64,000 nucleotides of DNA from Mycobacterium marseillense (GTDB lineage Bacteria; Actinomycetota; Actinomycetes; Mycobacteriales; Mycobacteriaceae): NCBI RefSeq assembly GCF_010731675.1, contig NZ_AP022584.1, positions 2,480,001 to 2,544,000 of the forward strand, given 5' to 3'. Positions 26,224-36,407 of this stretch are shown here, piece by piece. Each line of letters opens with the position of its first letter. The stretch's first letter is position 1. The notes below the pieces were generated by a model, which had not been told where the DNA came from, did not search any database, and worked only from the letters and a program-made list of their open reading frames with translations. A program made the translations under genes and the position numbers.

Positions 26224-27503
26224 CTACCGGCTTGACGGTCTTCGGGCACGACACCTGGTGGCTGGTGCTCGGCAAGGCGCTGGCCATCTTCGTGTTCCTC
26301 ATGCTCAACGTGCTCGTCGCGATCCTGCTCGAACGCAAGATCCTCGGCTGGATGCAGCGGCGGCCCGGCCCCAACCGGGCGGGCCCGTGGGGCGTCCTGC
26401 AGAGCCTGGCCGACGGAATCAAGTTGGCGCTCAAGGAAACCATCACCCCCGGCGGTGTCGACAAGTTCGTCTACTTCGCGGCGCCCGTCATCTCCACGAT
26501 CCCGGCGTTCACCGCCTTCGCGTTCATCCCGTTCGGGCCCGTGGTGTCGGTGTTCGGCCACCGCACGCCGCTGCAGCTGACCGACCTTCCCGTCGCGGTG
26601 CTGTTCATCCTGGGGCTCTCGGCCATCGGGGTGTACGGAATCGTGCTGGGCGGCTGGGCATCCGGGTCCACCTACCCGTTGCTGGGCGGGGTGCGCTCCA
26701 CCGCCCAGGTCATCTCCTACGAGGTGGCGATGGGGCTGTCGTTCGCGGCGGTGTTCCTCTACGCGGGCTCCATGTCGACGTCGCAGATCGTCGCCGCGCA
26801 GGACCGGGTCTGGTACGCGTTCCTGCTGCTGCCGTCGTTCGTGATCTACCTGATCTCGATGGTCGGCGAAACCAACCGGGCGCCATTCGATCTGCCCGAG
26901 GCCGAGGGCGAACTGGTCGCGGGATTCCACACCGAGTACTCGTCGCTGAAGTTCGCGATGTTCATGCTCGCCGAGTACGTCAACATGATGACGGTCTCCT
27001 CGCTGGCCACCGTCTTGTTCTTCGGTGGCTGGCACGCGCCGTGGCCGCTGAACATGTGGGCGGGCGCCAACACCGGCTGGTGGCCGGTGCTGTGGTTCAC
27101 CGCCAAGATGTGGACGTTCTTGTTCATCTACTTCTGGCTGCGGGCCTCGCTGCCCCGGCTGCGCTACGACCAGTTCATGGGGCTGGGCTGGAAGCTGCTG
27201 ATCCCGGCCTCGCTGGTCTGGGTGCTGATCGCCGCGGTGGTCCGCACGCTGCGCAACCAGGGGTATCAGCACTGGACCCCGGTGCTGGTGGTGAGCAGCA
27301 TCGTGTTCGCCACGGCCCTGGTGCTGTTGCTGCGAAAACCGTTCAGCGCGCCGGGTGTTCGCGCGCTGGAGCGCCAGCTGCGGCGTGACGCGAAAAAGTT
27401 GCCGGCCGTCGCGAGCTCCACACCGGTATTCCCGACACCGCCGCTGCCCGGGAAAGAGATGAAGTCCCTGGCGGCTGCGAGCAAGGAGAAAGCACGTGGC
27501 TAA
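26220..27503 (+). CDS. nuoH: NADH-quinone oxidoreductase subunit H
   Basis: A 427-residue membrane subunit with about eight helices. Signature loops are [16 protein letters not shown] and [16 protein letters not shown], which line the quinone channel. It connects the peripheral arm to the proton-pumping arm. The hydrophilic tail of about 60 residues after the last helix is typical of mycobacterial NuoH and absent in E. coli. The ATG overlaps the nuoG stop, and its last 8 bases overlap the nuoI GTG. Confidence 0.96.
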   Translation: MTTGLTVFGHDTWWLVLGKALAIFVFLMLNVLVAILLERKILGWMQRRPGPNRAGPWGVLQSLADGIKLALKETITPGGVDKFVYFAAPVISTIPAFTAFAFIPFGPVVSVFGHRTPLQLTDLPVAVLFILGLSAIGVYGIVLGGWASGSTYPLLGGVRSTAQVISYEVAMGLSFAAVFLYAGSMSTSQIVAAQDRVWYAFLLLPSFVIYLISMVGETNRAPFDLPEAEGELVAGFHTEYSSLKFAMFMLAEYVNMMTVSSLATVLFFGGWHAPWPLNMWAGANTGWWPVLWFTAKMWTFLFIYFWLRASLPRLRYDQFMGLGWKLLIPASLVWVLIAAVVRTLRNQGYQHWTPVLVVSSIVFATALVLLLRKPFSAPGVRALERQLRRDAKKLPAVASSTPVFPTPPLPGKEMKSLAAASKEKARG

Positions 27504-28041
27504 ATTCTTGGACGCCATAGCCGGATTCGGCGTGACGTTCGGATCGATGTTCAAACGCAACGTCACCGAGGAGTATCCGGAGAAGCCGGGCCCGGTCATG
27601 CCCCGCTATCACGGGCGTCACCAGCTCAACCGCTACCCGGACGGCCTGGAGAAGTGCATCGGGTGCGAACTGTGCGCGTGGGCGTGCCCGGCCGACGCGA
27701 TCTACGTCGAGGGCGCCGACAACACCGAGGAACTCAGGTATTCGCCCGGGGAACGCTACGGCCGGGTGTATCAGATCAACTATCTGCGCTGCATCGGCTG
27801 CGGCCTGTGCATCGAGGCCTGCCCGACCCGGGCGCTGACGATGACCAACGACTACGAGATGGCCGACGACAATCGCGCCGACCTGATCTACGAGAAGGAC
27901 CGGCTGCTGGCCCCGCTCCTGCAGGACATGCTCGCGCCGCCGCACCCCAGGACCGAGGGCGCCACCGACAAGGACTACTACCTGGGCAACGTGACCGCAC
28001 AGGGGCTGCGGGACACCCAGCACGCCGGAGAGTCCCGGTGA
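27496..28041 (+). CDS. nuoI: NADH-quinone oxidoreductase subunit I
   Basis: A 181-residue ferredoxin-type subunit binding two [4Fe-4S] clusters (N6a, N6b). The ligands are in [12 protein letters not shown] and [12 protein letters not shown]. It transfers electrons from NuoG to NuoB at the membrane surface. The start is a GTG preceded by AAGGAGAA within the end of nuoH. The stop overlaps the nuoJ GTG (GTGA). Confidence 0.96.
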   Translation: MAKFLDAIAGFGVTFGSMFKRNVTEEYPEKPGPVMPRYHGRHQLNRYPDGLEKCIGCELCAWACPADAIYVEGADNTEELRYSPGERYGRVYQINYLRCIGCGLCIEACPTRALTMTNDYEMADDNRADLIYEKDRLLAPLLQDMLAPPHPRTEGATDKDYYLGNVTAQGLRDTQHAGESR

Positions 28042-28865
28042 CCGGTTTCGCGGGCCACGCCGTCACGTCGATCCTGGCCTCCAGTTTCGCCCACGACACC
28101 ATCTCCCGAACCTCCACCGGCGAAGCGGTGACGTTCTGGGTGCTGGGTGCGCTGGCCGTGATCGGTGCGCTGGGGGTGGTATTGGCGGTCAACGCCGTCT
28201 ACTCGGCGATGTTCCTGGCGATGACGATGATCATCCTGGCGGTGTTCTACATGATCCAGGACGCGTTGTTCCTGGGCGTCGTTCAGGTCGTCGTCTACAC
28301 CGGCGCGGTGATGATGCTGTTCCTGTTCGTCCTGATGCTCATCGGTGTGGACTCCGCCGAATCGCTGCGGGAGACGCTGCGGGGTCAGCGGGTCGCCGCG
28401 GTGGCCGCCGGTGTCGGGTTCGGCATCCTGCTCATCGCCTCCATCGGCAACGTGGCCACGGGCGGATTCGCCGGCCTGACCACCGCGAACGCCGCCGGCA
28501 ACGTGGAAGGCCTGGCGGCGCTGATCTTTTCGCGCTACCTCTGGGCGTTCGAGCTCACCAGCGCGCTGCTGATCACCGCCGCCGTCGGGGCCATGGTGCT
28601 CGCGCACCGCGAGCGTTTCGAACGGCGCAAGACCCAACGCGAGCTCTCCCAGGAACGATTCCAGCCCGGCGGGTACCCCACCCCGCTGCCGAGCCCCGGT
28701 GTCTATGCCCGCCACAACGCCGTCGACGTGGCCGCGCTGCTTCCCGACGGCTCGTACTCGAAGCTGTCGGTGTCACCGATGCTGCAAAGCCGCGGCGCCG
28801 ACGGCAAGAAGACTCCGTCCCCCGAAGCAAGCCCGAGCCTGTCGTCACAAGGGGGTGCGTCGTGA
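28038..28865 (+). CDS. nuoJ: NADH-quinone oxidoreductase subunit J
   Basis: A 275-residue membrane subunit with five helices in the first 190 residues, including the conserved [15 protein letters not shown] of the third, involved in the conformational pi-bulge transition. A hydrophilic tail of about 80 residues rich in Ser, Pro and Arg follows, much longer than in E. coli (184 residues in total) but normal for mycobacteria. GTG start overlaps the nuoI stop; its end overlaps the nuoK GTG. Confidence 0.95.
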   Translation: MTGFAGHAVTSILASSFAHDTISRTSTGEAVTFWVLGALAVIGALGVVLAVNAVYSAMFLAMTMIILAVFYMIQDALFLGVVQVVVYTGAVMMLFLFVLMLIGVDSAESLRETLRGQRVAAVAAGVGFGILLIASIGNVATGGFAGLTTANAAGNVEGLAALIFSRYLWAFELTSALLITAAVGAMVLAHRERFERRKTQRELSQERFQPGGYPTPLPSPGVYARHNAVDVAALLPDGSYSKLSVSPMLQSRGADGKKTPSPEASPSLSSQGGAS

Positions 28866-29161
28866 ATCCGGCTAATTACCTGTACCTCTCGGCGCTGCTG
28901 TTCACTATCGGCGCCGCCGGCGTGCTGTTGCGCCGCAACGCCATCGTCATGTTCATGTGCGTCGAGCTGATGCTCAACGCGGTCAACCTCGCCTTCGTCA
29001 CGTTCGCGCGGATGCACGGCCACCTGGACGGGCAGATGATCGCGTTCTTCACGATGGTGGTGGCGGCCTGCGAAGTGGTCATCGGCCTGGCCATCATCAT
29101 GACGATTTTCCGTGCCCGCAAATCGGCGTCCGTCGACGACGCGAACCTACTCAAAGGCTGA
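28862..29161 (+). CDS. nuoK: NADH-quinone oxidoreductase subunit K
   Basis: A 99-residue MrpC-like membrane subunit with three helices. Conserved acidic residues for proton transfer are in the membrane segments [12 protein letters not shown] and [12 protein letters not shown]. It lies between NuoJ and the antiporter-like NuoN in the complex. The GTG start overlaps the nuoJ stop in a GTGA. Confidence 0.96.
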   Translation: MNPANYLYLSALLFTIGAAGVLLRRNAIVMFMCVELMLNAVNLAFVTFARMHGHLDGQMIAFFTMVVAACEVVIGLAIIMTIFRARKSASVDDANLLKG

Positions 29162-29171
29162 AGAGCGCCAC

Positions 29172-31073
29172 GTGACGAATCTTCTTGGGACTCAATACAG
29201 CTGGTTGCTGGTCGCGCTGCCCTTGGCGGGCGCCACCATCCTGCTGTTCGGCGGGCGGCGCACCGACCGCTGGGGGCATTGGCTGGGTTGCGCCACCGCC
29301 CTCGCGGCGTTCGCCCTGGGCCTGAGCCTGCTGGGCGAGCTGCTCGGCCGCCCCGCCGACGACCGCGTCATCCACCAGAAGGTGTTCAGCTGGATCCCGG
29401 TCAGCCAGCTCCAGGTCGACCTGGGGATCCAGATCGACCAGCTGTCGGTGTGTTTCGTGTTGCTGATCTCCGGGGTCGGCTCGCTGATCCACATCTATTC
29501 GGTCGCCTACATGGCCGAGGACCCCGACCGCCGGCGGTTTTTCGGCTATCTCAACCTGTTCCTCGCCTCGATGCTGCTGCTCGTGGTCGCCGACAACTAC
29601 GTGGTGCTCTACGTCGGCTGGGAAGGGGTGGGTCTGGCGTCCTACCTGCTGATCGGGTTCTGGTATCACAAGCCGACGGCGGCCACGGCGGCCAAGAAGG
29701 CGTTCGTGATGAACCGGGTCGGCGACGCCGGGCTGGCGCTGGGAATGTTCTTGATGTTCAGCACTTTTGGCACCCTGTCGTATGCCGGGGTGTTCGCCGG
29801 GGCGCCGGCCGCCGGGCGGGGCGCCCTGACCGCGATGGGACTGCTGCTACTGCTGGGCGCCTGCGCCAAGTCCGCACAGGTGCCGCTGCAGGCCTGGCTC
29901 GGTGACGCCATGGAGGGCCCCACCCCGGTGTCGGCGTTGATCCACGCCGCCACCATGGTGACCGCCGGGGTGTATCTGATCGTGCGGTCCAACCCGCTGT
30001 ACAACCTGTCGCCCGACGCGCAGCTGGCGGTGGTCATCGTGGGCGCGGTCACGTTGCTGCTCGGGGCCTTCATCGGCTGCGCCAAGGACGACATCAAGCG
30101 GGCGCTGGCGGCATCGACGATGAGCCAGATCGGGTACATGGTGCTGGCCGCCGGACTGGGGCCGGCCGGCTACGCGTTCGCGATCATGCATCTGCTCACC
30201 CACGGCTTCTTCAAGGCCGGGCTGTTTTTGGGCTCCGGCGCGGTGATCCACGCGATGGACGAAGAGCAGGACATGCGCCGCTACGGCGGCCTGCGCGCGG
30301 CGCTGCCCATCACCTTCGCCACGTTCGGCCTGGGCTACCTGGCGATCATCGGCGTGCCGCCCTTCGCCGGTTACTTCTCCAAGGACGCCATCATCGAGGC
30401 GGCGCTGGCCGCCGGGGGTGTCCGGGGCTACGTGCTGGGCGGGGCGGCGCTGCTGGGCGCGGGCGTCACCGCGTTCTACATGACCCGCGTGATGCTGATG
30501 ACCTTCTTCGGCAAGAAGCGCTGGGCACCGGGAGCCCACCCGCACGAGGCGCCCGCCCTGATGACGTGGCCCATGATCCTGCTGGCGGTCGGCTCGGTGT
30601 TCTCCGGCGGCCTGCTGGCGGTCGGCGGCACCCTGGCGCGCTGGCTCGAACCGGTCGTCGGGAAACACGAAGAGGTGACCCACGCCTTCCCGGTCTGGGT
30701 CAGCAGCGCCCTGGCGCTGGGCGTCGTCGCCGTCGGGATCGCGGTGGCCTACCGGCTTTACGCCACCGCGCCCATCCCGCGGGTGGCCCCGCTGTCGGTC
30801 TCCGCCCTGACGACGGCCGTCCGCAACGACTTCTACGGCGATGCCTTCAACGAGGAGGTGTTCATGCGCCCCGGTGCGCAACTGACCCACGCGCTTGTCG
30901 ACGTCGACAACGCGGGCGTCGACGGCTCGGTCAACGCCCTGGCGGCGCTGGTGAGCCGGACGTCGAATCGCTTGCGGGGGCTGCAAACCGGCTTCGCCCG
31001 CAACTACGCATTGTCGATGCTGACGGGCGCGGTGCTGGTCGTCGCGATGATCCTGGCGGTGAAACTGTGGTGA
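29172..31073 (+). CDS. nuoL: NADH-quinone oxidoreductase subunit L
   Basis: A 633-residue antiporter-like proton-pumping subunit, the distal one with the long lateral helix. Conserved motifs include [19 protein letters not shown] (essential Glu), [21 protein letters not shown] and a Lys in [10 protein letters not shown] start at the GTG at 29172, 10 bp after the nuoK stop; the frame continues into nuoK but homology begins here. The stop lies just before the nuoM start. Confidence 0.95.
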   Translation: MTNLLGTQYSWLLVALPLAGATILLFGGRRTDRWGHWLGCATALAAFALGLSLLGELLGRPADDRVIHQKVFSWIPVSQLQVDLGIQIDQLSVCFVLLISGVGSLIHIYSVAYMAEDPDRRRFFGYLNLFLASMLLLVVADNYVVLYVGWEGVGLASYLLIGFWYHKPTAATAAKKAFVMNRVGDAGLALGMFLMFSTFGTLSYAGVFAGAPAAGRGALTAMGLLLLLGACAKSAQVPLQAWLGDAMEGPTPVSALIHAATMVTAGVYLIVRSNPLYNLSPDAQLAVVIVGAVTLLLGAFIGCAKDDIKRALAASTMSQIGYMVLAAGLGPAGYAFAIMHLLTHGFFKAGLFLGSGAVIHAMDEEQDMRRYGGLRAALPITFATFGLGYLAIIGVPPFAGYFSKDAIIEAALAAGGVRGYVLGGAALLGAGVTAFYMTRVMLMTFFGKKRWAPGAHPHEAPALMTWPMILLAVGSVFSGGLLAVGGTLARWLEPVVGKHEEVTHAFPVWVSSALALGVVAVGIAVAYRLYATAPIPRVAPLSVSALTTAVRNDFYGDAFNEEVFMRPGAQLTHALVDVDNAGVDGSVNALAALVSRTSNRLRGLQTGFARNYALSMLTGAVLVVAMILAVKLW

Positions 31074-31078
31074 CCTCG

Positions 31079-32662
31079 ATGACCTCGGTTCCGTGGCTCA
31101 GCGTGCTATGGCTGGTCCCGCTGGCCGGCGCGGTGCTGATCATCCTGCTGCCGCCCGGGCTGCGGCAGCTCGCCAAGTGGACGGGTTTGGTGTTCGGCGT
31201 CCTGACCCTGGCGGTCGCGATCGTCGTCACCCTCGGGTTCAAGACCGGCGGCGCCCCCTACCAGTTCGTCGAAAAGCACCAGTGGATCCCGGCTTTCGGC
31301 GCCGGCTACACCCTGGGCGTGGACGGCATAGCGGTGGTGCTGGTGTTGCTGACCGCGGTGCTGATCCCGGTGCTGCAGATCGCCGGCTGGAACGATGGCG
31401 GCGAGCGCACGCGCGGTGTCCACGCCTACATCGCCCTGACCCTGGCCATCGAATCCATGGTGCTGATCTCGGTGATCGCGCTGGACGTGCTGCTGTTCTA
31501 CGTGTTCTTCGAAGCCATGCTCATCCCGATGTACTTCCTGATCGGCGGCTTCGGCGGGGGCCCGGGCCGCTCACGCGCGGCCGTGAAGTTCTTGCTGTAC
31601 AACCTGTTCGGCGGGCTGATCATGCTGGCCGCGGTGATCGGGCTGTACGTGGTGACCTCGCAGCACGGGTCGGGCACGTTCGACTTCCGCGAAATCGTCG
31701 CCGGTGTCGCCTCCGGGCGCTACGGCGCGGACTCCGCGGTGTTCAAGGCGCTGTTCCTGGGTTTCATGTTCGCGTTCGCGATCAAGGCCCCCCTGTGGCC
31801 GTTCCACCGCTGGCTGCCCGACGCCGCGGTGGAGTCCACACCTGCGACCGCGGTGCTGATGATGGCCGTGATGGACAAGGTCGGCACTTTCGGCATGTTG
31901 CGCTACTGCCTGCAGCTGTTCCCCGACGCCTCAACGTATTTCCGTCCGTTGATCATCGTGCTGGCGGTCATCGGGGTGGTCTACGGGGCGATCGTCGCCA
32001 TCGGCCAGACGGACATCATGCGGCTGATCGCCTACACCTCGATCTCGCACTTCGGGTTCATCATCCTGGGCATCTTCGTGATGACCAGCCAGGGCCAGAG
32101 CGGCTCCACGCTGTACATGCTCAACCACGGGCTGTCCACGGCGGCGGTGTTCCTGATTGCCGGGTTCCTGATCTCGCGGCACGGCAGCCGGGCGATCGCC
32201 GACTACGGCGGCGTGCAGAAGGTGGCGCCCGTCTTGGCGGGCACCTTCCTGGTCTCGGCCATGGCCACCCTGTCGCTGCCCGGCCTGGCCCCGTTCATCA
32301 GCGAATTCCTGGTCTTGCTGGGGACTTTCAACCGGTACTGGCTGGCCGCCGGATTCGGCGTCACCGCGCTGGTGCTGTCGGCGGTGTACATGTTGTGGCT
32401 CTACCAGCGCGTGATGACCGGCCCGGTGGCCACCGGCAACGAGAAGATCGGCGACCTGCGGGCGCGCGAGTTGATCGTCGTCGCCCCGTTGATCGCGCTG
32501 CTGCTCGTGCTCGGCATCTACCCCAAGCCCGTCCTCGACATCATCAATCCGGCCGTCGAGAACACCATGACCACCATCGGCCAGCAGGACCCCAAACCGA
32601 CTGTGCCGGTAGGCAATCCCAGGCCAGCCGAAGCAGCCCGGACCGCTGAAGGACCGCGATGA
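31079..32662 (+). CDS. nuoM: NADH-quinone oxidoreductase subunit M
   Basis: A 527-residue antiporter-like proton-pumping subunit with 14 expected helices. It shows Y-V-F-F-E-A-M-L-I-P-M-Y (essential Glu), P-L-W-P-F-H-R-W-L-P-D-A and L-I-A-Y-T-S-I-S-H-F-G-F. I chose the ATG at 31079 because M. tuberculosis NuoM begins at the same V-P-W-L-S-V-L-W; a GTG at 31070 that overlaps the nuoL stop would add three residues and fits the coupling pattern of the operon. The M. tuberculosis protein has an extra hydrophilic loop after the third helix that is shorter here. Confidence 0.94.
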   Translation: MTSVPWLSVLWLVPLAGAVLIILLPPGLRQLAKWTGLVFGVLTLAVAIVVTLGFKTGGAPYQFVEKHQWIPAFGAGYTLGVDGIAVVLVLLTAVLIPVLQIAGWNDGGERTRGVHAYIALTLAIESMVLISVIALDVLLFYVFFEAMLIPMYFLIGGFGGGPGRSRAAVKFLLYNLFGGLIMLAAVIGLYVVTSQHGSGTFDFREIVAGVASGRYGADSAVFKALFLGFMFAFAIKAPLWPFHRWLPDAAVESTPATAVLMMAVMDKVGTFGMLRYCLQLFPDASTYFRPLIIVLAVIGVVYGAIVAIGQTDIMRLIAYTSISHFGFIILGIFVMTSQGQSGSTLYMLNHGLSTAAVFLIAGFLISRHGSRAIADYGGVQKVAPVLAGTFLVSAMATLSLPGLAPFISEFLVLLGTFNRYWLAAGFGVTALVLSAVYMLWLYQRVMTGPVATGNEKIGDLRARELIVVAPLIALLLVLGIYPKPVLDIINPAVENTMTTIGQQDPKPTVPVGNPRPAEAARTAEGPR

Positions 32663-34248
32663 CCCTCCCCACCCCCAGCATCCAGTACTTCCTGCTGTCC
32701 CCGACGCTCATCGTGTTCGGGATCGCCGTGGTGGGTGTCCTCGCCGAGGCGTTCCTGCCCCGGCGCATCCGCTACAGCGGCCAGGTGACACTTGCCCTCG
32801 GCGGGCTCATCGCGGCGTTCGTCGCCGTCATCGCCGTGAGCCGCTCGCTCAAGAGCTCCGGGCGCGCCGCCGTCCTGGGCGCCATGGCCATCGACCGGCC
32901 GACGCTGTACCTGCAGGGCACCGTGCTACTGGTCGCGGTGATGGCGGTCATCTTCATCGCCGAACGCACCCAAACCAAAACCGAGAACAAGGTTTCCGTC
33001 GCAACGGGATCCGGCGCCACGGGGGGCCTGGACTCGTTCACCCCGCAGGCATCGGCCGTGCCCGACAGCGACGCCGAGCGTGAGGCCGAGCGGGCGGGGG
33101 CCGCCCAGACGGAGCTCTTCCCGCTGGCGATGCTGTCGGTCGGCGGCATGATGGTCTTTCCCGCGTCCAACGACCTGCTGACCATGTTCGTCGCGCTGGA
33201 AGTGCTGTCCCTGCCGCTGTACCTGATGTGCGGCCTGGCCCGGCATCGCCGCCTGCTGTCACAGGAAGCGGCCATGAAGTACTTTCTGCTGGGCGCGTTT
33301 TCGTCGGCGTTCTTCCTCTACGGTGTGGCGCTGCTGTACGGCGCGACCGGCACGCTGCTGCTGACCGGCATCCGCGACGCGCTGACCGCGCGCGGCGACA
33401 GCTCGCTGGCGCTCGTCGGTGTCGCGCTGCTGTCGGTCGGCCTGCTGTTCAAGGTCGGCGCCGTCCCGTTCCACTCGTGGATCCCCGACGTGTACCAGGG
33501 CGCCCCCACCCCCATCACCGGGTTCATGGCGGCGGCCACCAAGGTCGCGGCGTTCGGCGCGCTGCTGCGGGTGATCTACGTGGCGCTGCCGCCGCTGCAC
33601 GACCAGTGGCGGCCGGTGCTGTGGACGATCTCCATCCTGACCATGGTGGTGGGAACCATCACCGCGGTGAACCAGACCGACGTCAAGCGGATGCTGGCCT
33701 ACTCCTCGGTCGCCCATGTCGGATTCATCCTCACCGGCGTCATCGCCGACAACCACACCGGGCTGTCCTCCACGCTGTTCTATCTGCTCGCCTACAGCTT
33801 CAGCACCGTGGGCGCGTTCGCCATCGTGGGCCTGATCCGCGACGGCGACGGCGTTGAGGACGCCGCGCTGTCGCACTGGGCGGGGCTGGGACAGCGTTCA
33901 CCCATTGTGGGCGTGATGTTTTCGATGTTCTTGCTGGCTTTCGCCGGTATCCCGCTGACCAGTGGATTCGTCAGTAAGCTCGCCGTGTTCAAGGCCGCCG
34001 CCCAGGGGGGCGCCGCGCCGCTGGTGATCGTCGGTGTGGTCGCCAGTGGTGTCGCCGCCTACTTCTACGTGCGGGTGATCGTGTCGATGTTCTTCACCGA
34101 GGCGACCGAGGACACCCCGCATGTGGTGGCGCCGGGAATCCTGAGCAAGGCCGCGATCGCGGTGTGCGCCGCGGTCACCGTGGCGTTGGGCATCTTCCCG
34201 CAGCCGCTGCTCGACCTGGCCGACCAGGCCGCGCACCTGCTGCACTGA
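32659..34248 (+). CDS. nuoN: NADH-quinone oxidoreductase subunit N
   Basis: A 529-residue antiporter-like proton-pumping subunit, last of the operon. The core motifs are M-F-V-A-L-E-V-L-S-L-P-L-Y, P-F-H-S-W-I-P-D-V-Y-Q-G-A-P-T-P and M-L-A-Y-S-S-V-A-H-V-G-F. A hydrophilic insertion of about 50 residues (roughly 100-150, rich in Thr, Gly, Ser, Ala and Glu) separates the third and fourth helices; E. coli NuoN lacks it. The ATG overlaps the nuoM stop. A small hairpin follows about 80 bp downstream. Confidence 0.95.
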   Translation: MTLPTPSIQYFLLSPTLIVFGIAVVGVLAEAFLPRRIRYSGQVTLALGGLIAAFVAVIAVSRSLKSSGRAAVLGAMAIDRPTLYLQGTVLLVAVMAVIFIAERTQTKTENKVSVATGSGATGGLDSFTPQASAVPDSDAEREAERAGAAQTELFPLAMLSVGGMMVFPASNDLLTMFVALEVLSLPLYLMCGLARHRRLLSQEAAMKYFLLGAFSSAFFLYGVALLYGATGTLLLTGIRDALTARGDSSLALVGVALLSVGLLFKVGAVPFHSWIPDVYQGAPTPITGFMAAATKVAAFGALLRVIYVALPPLHDQWRPVLWTISILTMVVGTITAVNQTDVKRMLAYSSVAHVGFILTGVIADNHTGLSSTLFYLLAYSFSTVGAFAIVGLIRDGDGVEDAALSHWAGLGQRSPIVGVMFSMFLLAFAGIPLTSGFVSKLAVFKAAAQGGAAPLVIVGVVASGVAAYFYVRVIVSMFFTEATEDTPHVVAPGILSKAAIAVCAAVTVALGIFPQPLLDLADQAAHLLH

Positions 34249-34326
34249 TTCAGCTGGCCGAACACCTAGCACTGCGGGTTTCTCACTGACGGCTACATGT
34301 GCCGATCCTCGACCAGTTGGACTCGA

Positions 34327-34351
34327 ACACTGTGGGGATCGTTGGCAGTGT
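34327..34351. terminator. Hairpin between convergent nuoN and TetR gene
   Basis: ACACTG (34327-34332) pairs with CAGTGT (34346-34351) over 6 bp with a 13-nt loop, in the 110-bp gap between two converging genes. No U-tract is seen. It could serve either strand but is weak. Confidence 0.25.
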
Positions 34352-34358
34352 CCGCGTG

Positions 34359-34991
34359 CTACTCAGTTCTGCGCGAGAGGTCGTCGCGCGCAGACTGAGC
34401 CTGCTCGGGCGTCAACAGCGGATTGGAATAGATGTCGACCAAGCTGGCCGCGACCCGCAGATCGCCCTCCGCGGTGTTGATGTCCACGCCTAAACCGCGC
34501 GATATGTGATCGTGGAGCAACGGCACCGCGAGCGCCATTGCCGTGATGAGTGTGGCACGCGACTTGGCGTCGATATCGGCGGGCTCCACACGATGTTCAT
34601 CGGCCGAGGCAAGCCATCCCTCGGTCATCGACACCAGTGCGTCGAATAGCTCACCGGCGCCGCCCTCGACCAGGGCGCGGGTGATGTAGTCTTGGTATTG
34701 CCCCAGCGGAATACGGGCCGAAACGTACTGCACGTCACCACGTTTGACGTTTTCTTGTACCTGGGCGTTCAGGTCGCGCATGGTTTTGACGAGGTAACTG
34801 TCGCATGCTTGACGAAGCTCCTGCTTAGAGCCGAAGTGGTGGCGCAGCAGCCCCGACGACACGCCTGCCGCCGCGGCGATGCTGCGGATAGTCGCCCTTT
34901 CGTATCCCTTTTCGCCGAATTCGCGCAGCGCTGAATCCCTGATACGGGCACGGGCAGTGAGATCGTCGGGGTCCACTGTCGCCATCGCCAC
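34359..34991 (-). CDS. TetR family transcriptional regulator (Rv3160c-like)
   Basis: A 210-residue TetR regulator corresponding to Rv3160c. The DNA-binding domain is at about residues 12-58 (A-L-R-E-F-G-E-K-G-Y-E-R-A-T-I-R-S-I-A, then S-S-G-L-L-R-H-H-F-G-S-K). It is divergent from a methyltransferase gene, with an inverted-repeat operator covering both promoters, so it likely represses both. In M. tuberculosis the neighbour is the dioxygenase gene Rv3161c, induced by chlorinated aromatics; here that gene is absent from the interval. The first Met could also be at 34985. Confidence 0.9.
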   Translation of the reverse strand: MAMATVDPDDLTARARIRDSALREFGEKGYERATIRSIAAAAGVSSGLLRHHFGSKQELRQACDSYLVKTMRDLNAQVQENVKRGDVQYVSARIPLGQYQDYITRALVEGGAGELFDALVSMTEGWLASADEHRVEPADIDAKSRATLITAMALAVPLLHDHISRGLGVDINTAEGDLRVAASLVDIYSNPLLTPEQAQSARDDLSRRTE

Positions 34992-34992
34992 A

Positions 34993-35032
34993 GACTACAC
35001 GACTGGACAATAAACTACACAGTCGTATAGTC
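34993..35032. promoter_or_regulatory. TetR operator and divergent promoter
   Basis: GACTACACGACTG (34993-35005) and CAGTCGTATAGTC (35020-35032) are inverted repeats with 12 of 13 positions paired. The right half also holds a compact site, ACTACAC...GTATAGT (35014-35031). A good plus-strand promoter overlaps: TGGACA (35004-35009), 16-bp spacer, TATAGT (35026-35031). On the minus strand TATTGT can serve as -10 for the regulator. Binding would block both promoters. Confidence 0.65.
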
Positions 35033-35063
35033 GAGAACAAGCGAAGTTCAGGGAGGCAGGGAT

Positions 35064-35894
35064 ATGGGCATCGACACCAGCGCCATCACCGCGGAGGAAG
35101 AGACCGCATTTTTGACTCTGAAGGCCCGTGCGATCAACAACGGCTGGGCCCGCCCCATCCTTCCCGACCCAGGCGCCGTCGATGCGCTGACAAAGATCGA
35201 CTACGACTTCGACAGCCTGGGGATCGTCACGCCCGTGGTTTGTCAAACATCCCTGCGCGCAAAACTTCTCGACGACCGGGTGCGTGCGTTCATTGCCCAA
35301 TACGCCGATGCCGTAGTGGTCGATCTGGGCGCGGGGCTAGACGACGGGTATGCCCGGGTCGATCCGCCGGAGACCGTCGACTGGTACAGCGTCGAGCTGC
35401 CGGGGCTGGCGGCCCTGCGCGGCAAAGTGATGCCACCGGGACCTCACGAACACATCATCGGAATCTCCGTGACGGACCCTGAGTGGATATCGGCGATTCC
35501 GGCGAACCGCCCCGCCATCGTCGTCGCCGACGGATTGTTCCCCTTCCTCAGCGAGGAGCAGATCATCGCGGTGATGCGCGCGATCACCGACCACTTCCGC
35601 ACCGGACAGCTGGCGTTCAATGACTACGGACGGATGGTCATTGGTGTGTGGATTTCAAAGCTGTTCCCGCAGCGGATGTTCAAGAAGGTAAACCAGCTCC
35701 GTGCTTTCGAGGGTTACAACGACGCCCACACGCCGGAACGTTGGAACCCGAAACTCAAGCTCGTTGAGGAGACCAGCCTGACGAGTGTGCCAGAGGTGGA
35801 ACTATTTCCGACGTGGTTGCGAATCGCGACACGGATGGCGGGCTGGAGCAAGTCGACCGCACGGTCTGCGCGCATCCTGAGGTTCAGCTTTTAG
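35064..35894 (+). CDS. Class I SAM-dependent methyltransferase, LCM (leucine carboxyl methyltransferase-like) family
   Basis: A 276-residue methyltransferase of the LCM/COG3315 type. Motif I is V-V-V-D-L-G-A-G-L-D (near residue 92), with V-D-W-Y-S-V-E-L-P as the acidic loop binding the ribose and I-V-V-A-D-G-L-F-P-F-L after it. Relatives O-methylate polyketides, phenols or carboxylates; the substrate is unknown. The ATG has AGGGAGGCAGGG upstream. It is divergently paired with a TetR gene whose operator covers its promoter, so it should be induced by a small molecule. The gene is less GC-rich than its neighbours and stands where M. tuberculosis carries other genes, which suggests local gene exchange. 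Confidence 0.85.
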   Translation: MGIDTSAITAEEETAFLTLKARAINNGWARPILPDPGAVDALTKIDYDFDSLGIVTPVVCQTSLRAKLLDDRVRAFIAQYADAVVVDLGAGLDDGYARVDPPETVDWYSVELPGLAALRGKVMPPGPHEHIIGISVTDPEWISAIPANRPAIVVADGLFPFLSEEQIIAVMRAITDHFRTGQLAFNDYGRMVIGVWISKLFPQRMFKKVNQLRAFEGYNDAHTPERWNPKLKLVEETSLTSVPEVELFPTWLRIATRMAGWSKSTARSARILRFSF

Positions 35895-35942
35895 CACCCT
35901 CGGAGTGCTCCAGTGCCCCTGCGTTGTGACCGACGTCGGCGG

Positions 35943-36407
35943 TCAGGCCAGGAACGGCCGGATCGCCAACAGATAGATCACCAGCGCGCCCAGCGGTGCG
36001 GCCAACGGCAACCACGGCAACTGCAACGGAAACGACGTTGCGACCAGTCCGGCGAACGCAAAGCCCACGGCGGCAACGGCCGTCGGCCAGCTGCTCAGCA
36101 CCACCGGGGCGGCCACGCCGGCCGCATGGCGGCACACCAGGTATGCGGCCCCGCACAATCCGGACAGCGCGACGAACACGAGCGGCGGATCCGACAGCAT
36201 CACCGTCACGACCGCCAACAGCACGGCAACCGTTGCGGCGGGACGCAATACCGTCCCCACCGCCACCGCAACGAGCGCCGCCACCCACGCGGCCACGGCG
36301 AACCCGTGCGAGCCGCCGGCCGCCAACCCCACCATCAGCAGACCGAACCCGGTCGCGAACGCGGGCGCCCCGAGCCGCCCCAGCGCCCCCGTGTTGCCGC
36401 TATCCAC
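35943..36407 (-). CDS. Integral membrane protein (Rv3162c-like)
   Basis: A 154-residue protein, almost wholly hydrophobic, with four to five Ala/Val/Leu-rich helices and a C-terminal I-Y-L-L-A-I-R-P-F-L-A. The start is a GTG that lies 8 bp inside the end of the DUF58 gene, so the two are coupled. It is the last gene of the leftward MoxR-DUF58 operon. No enzymatic motif is evident; a structural or accessory role for the MoxR/DUF58 system is the contextual guess. Confidence 0.8.
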   Translation of the reverse strand: MDSGNTGALGRLGAPAFATGFGLLMVGLAAGGSHGFAVAAWVAALVAVAVGTVLRPAATVAVLLAVVTVMLSDPPLVFVALSGLCGAAYLVCRHAAGVAAPVVLSSWPTAVAAVGFAFAGLVATSFPLQLPWLPLAAPLGALVIYLLAIRPFLA

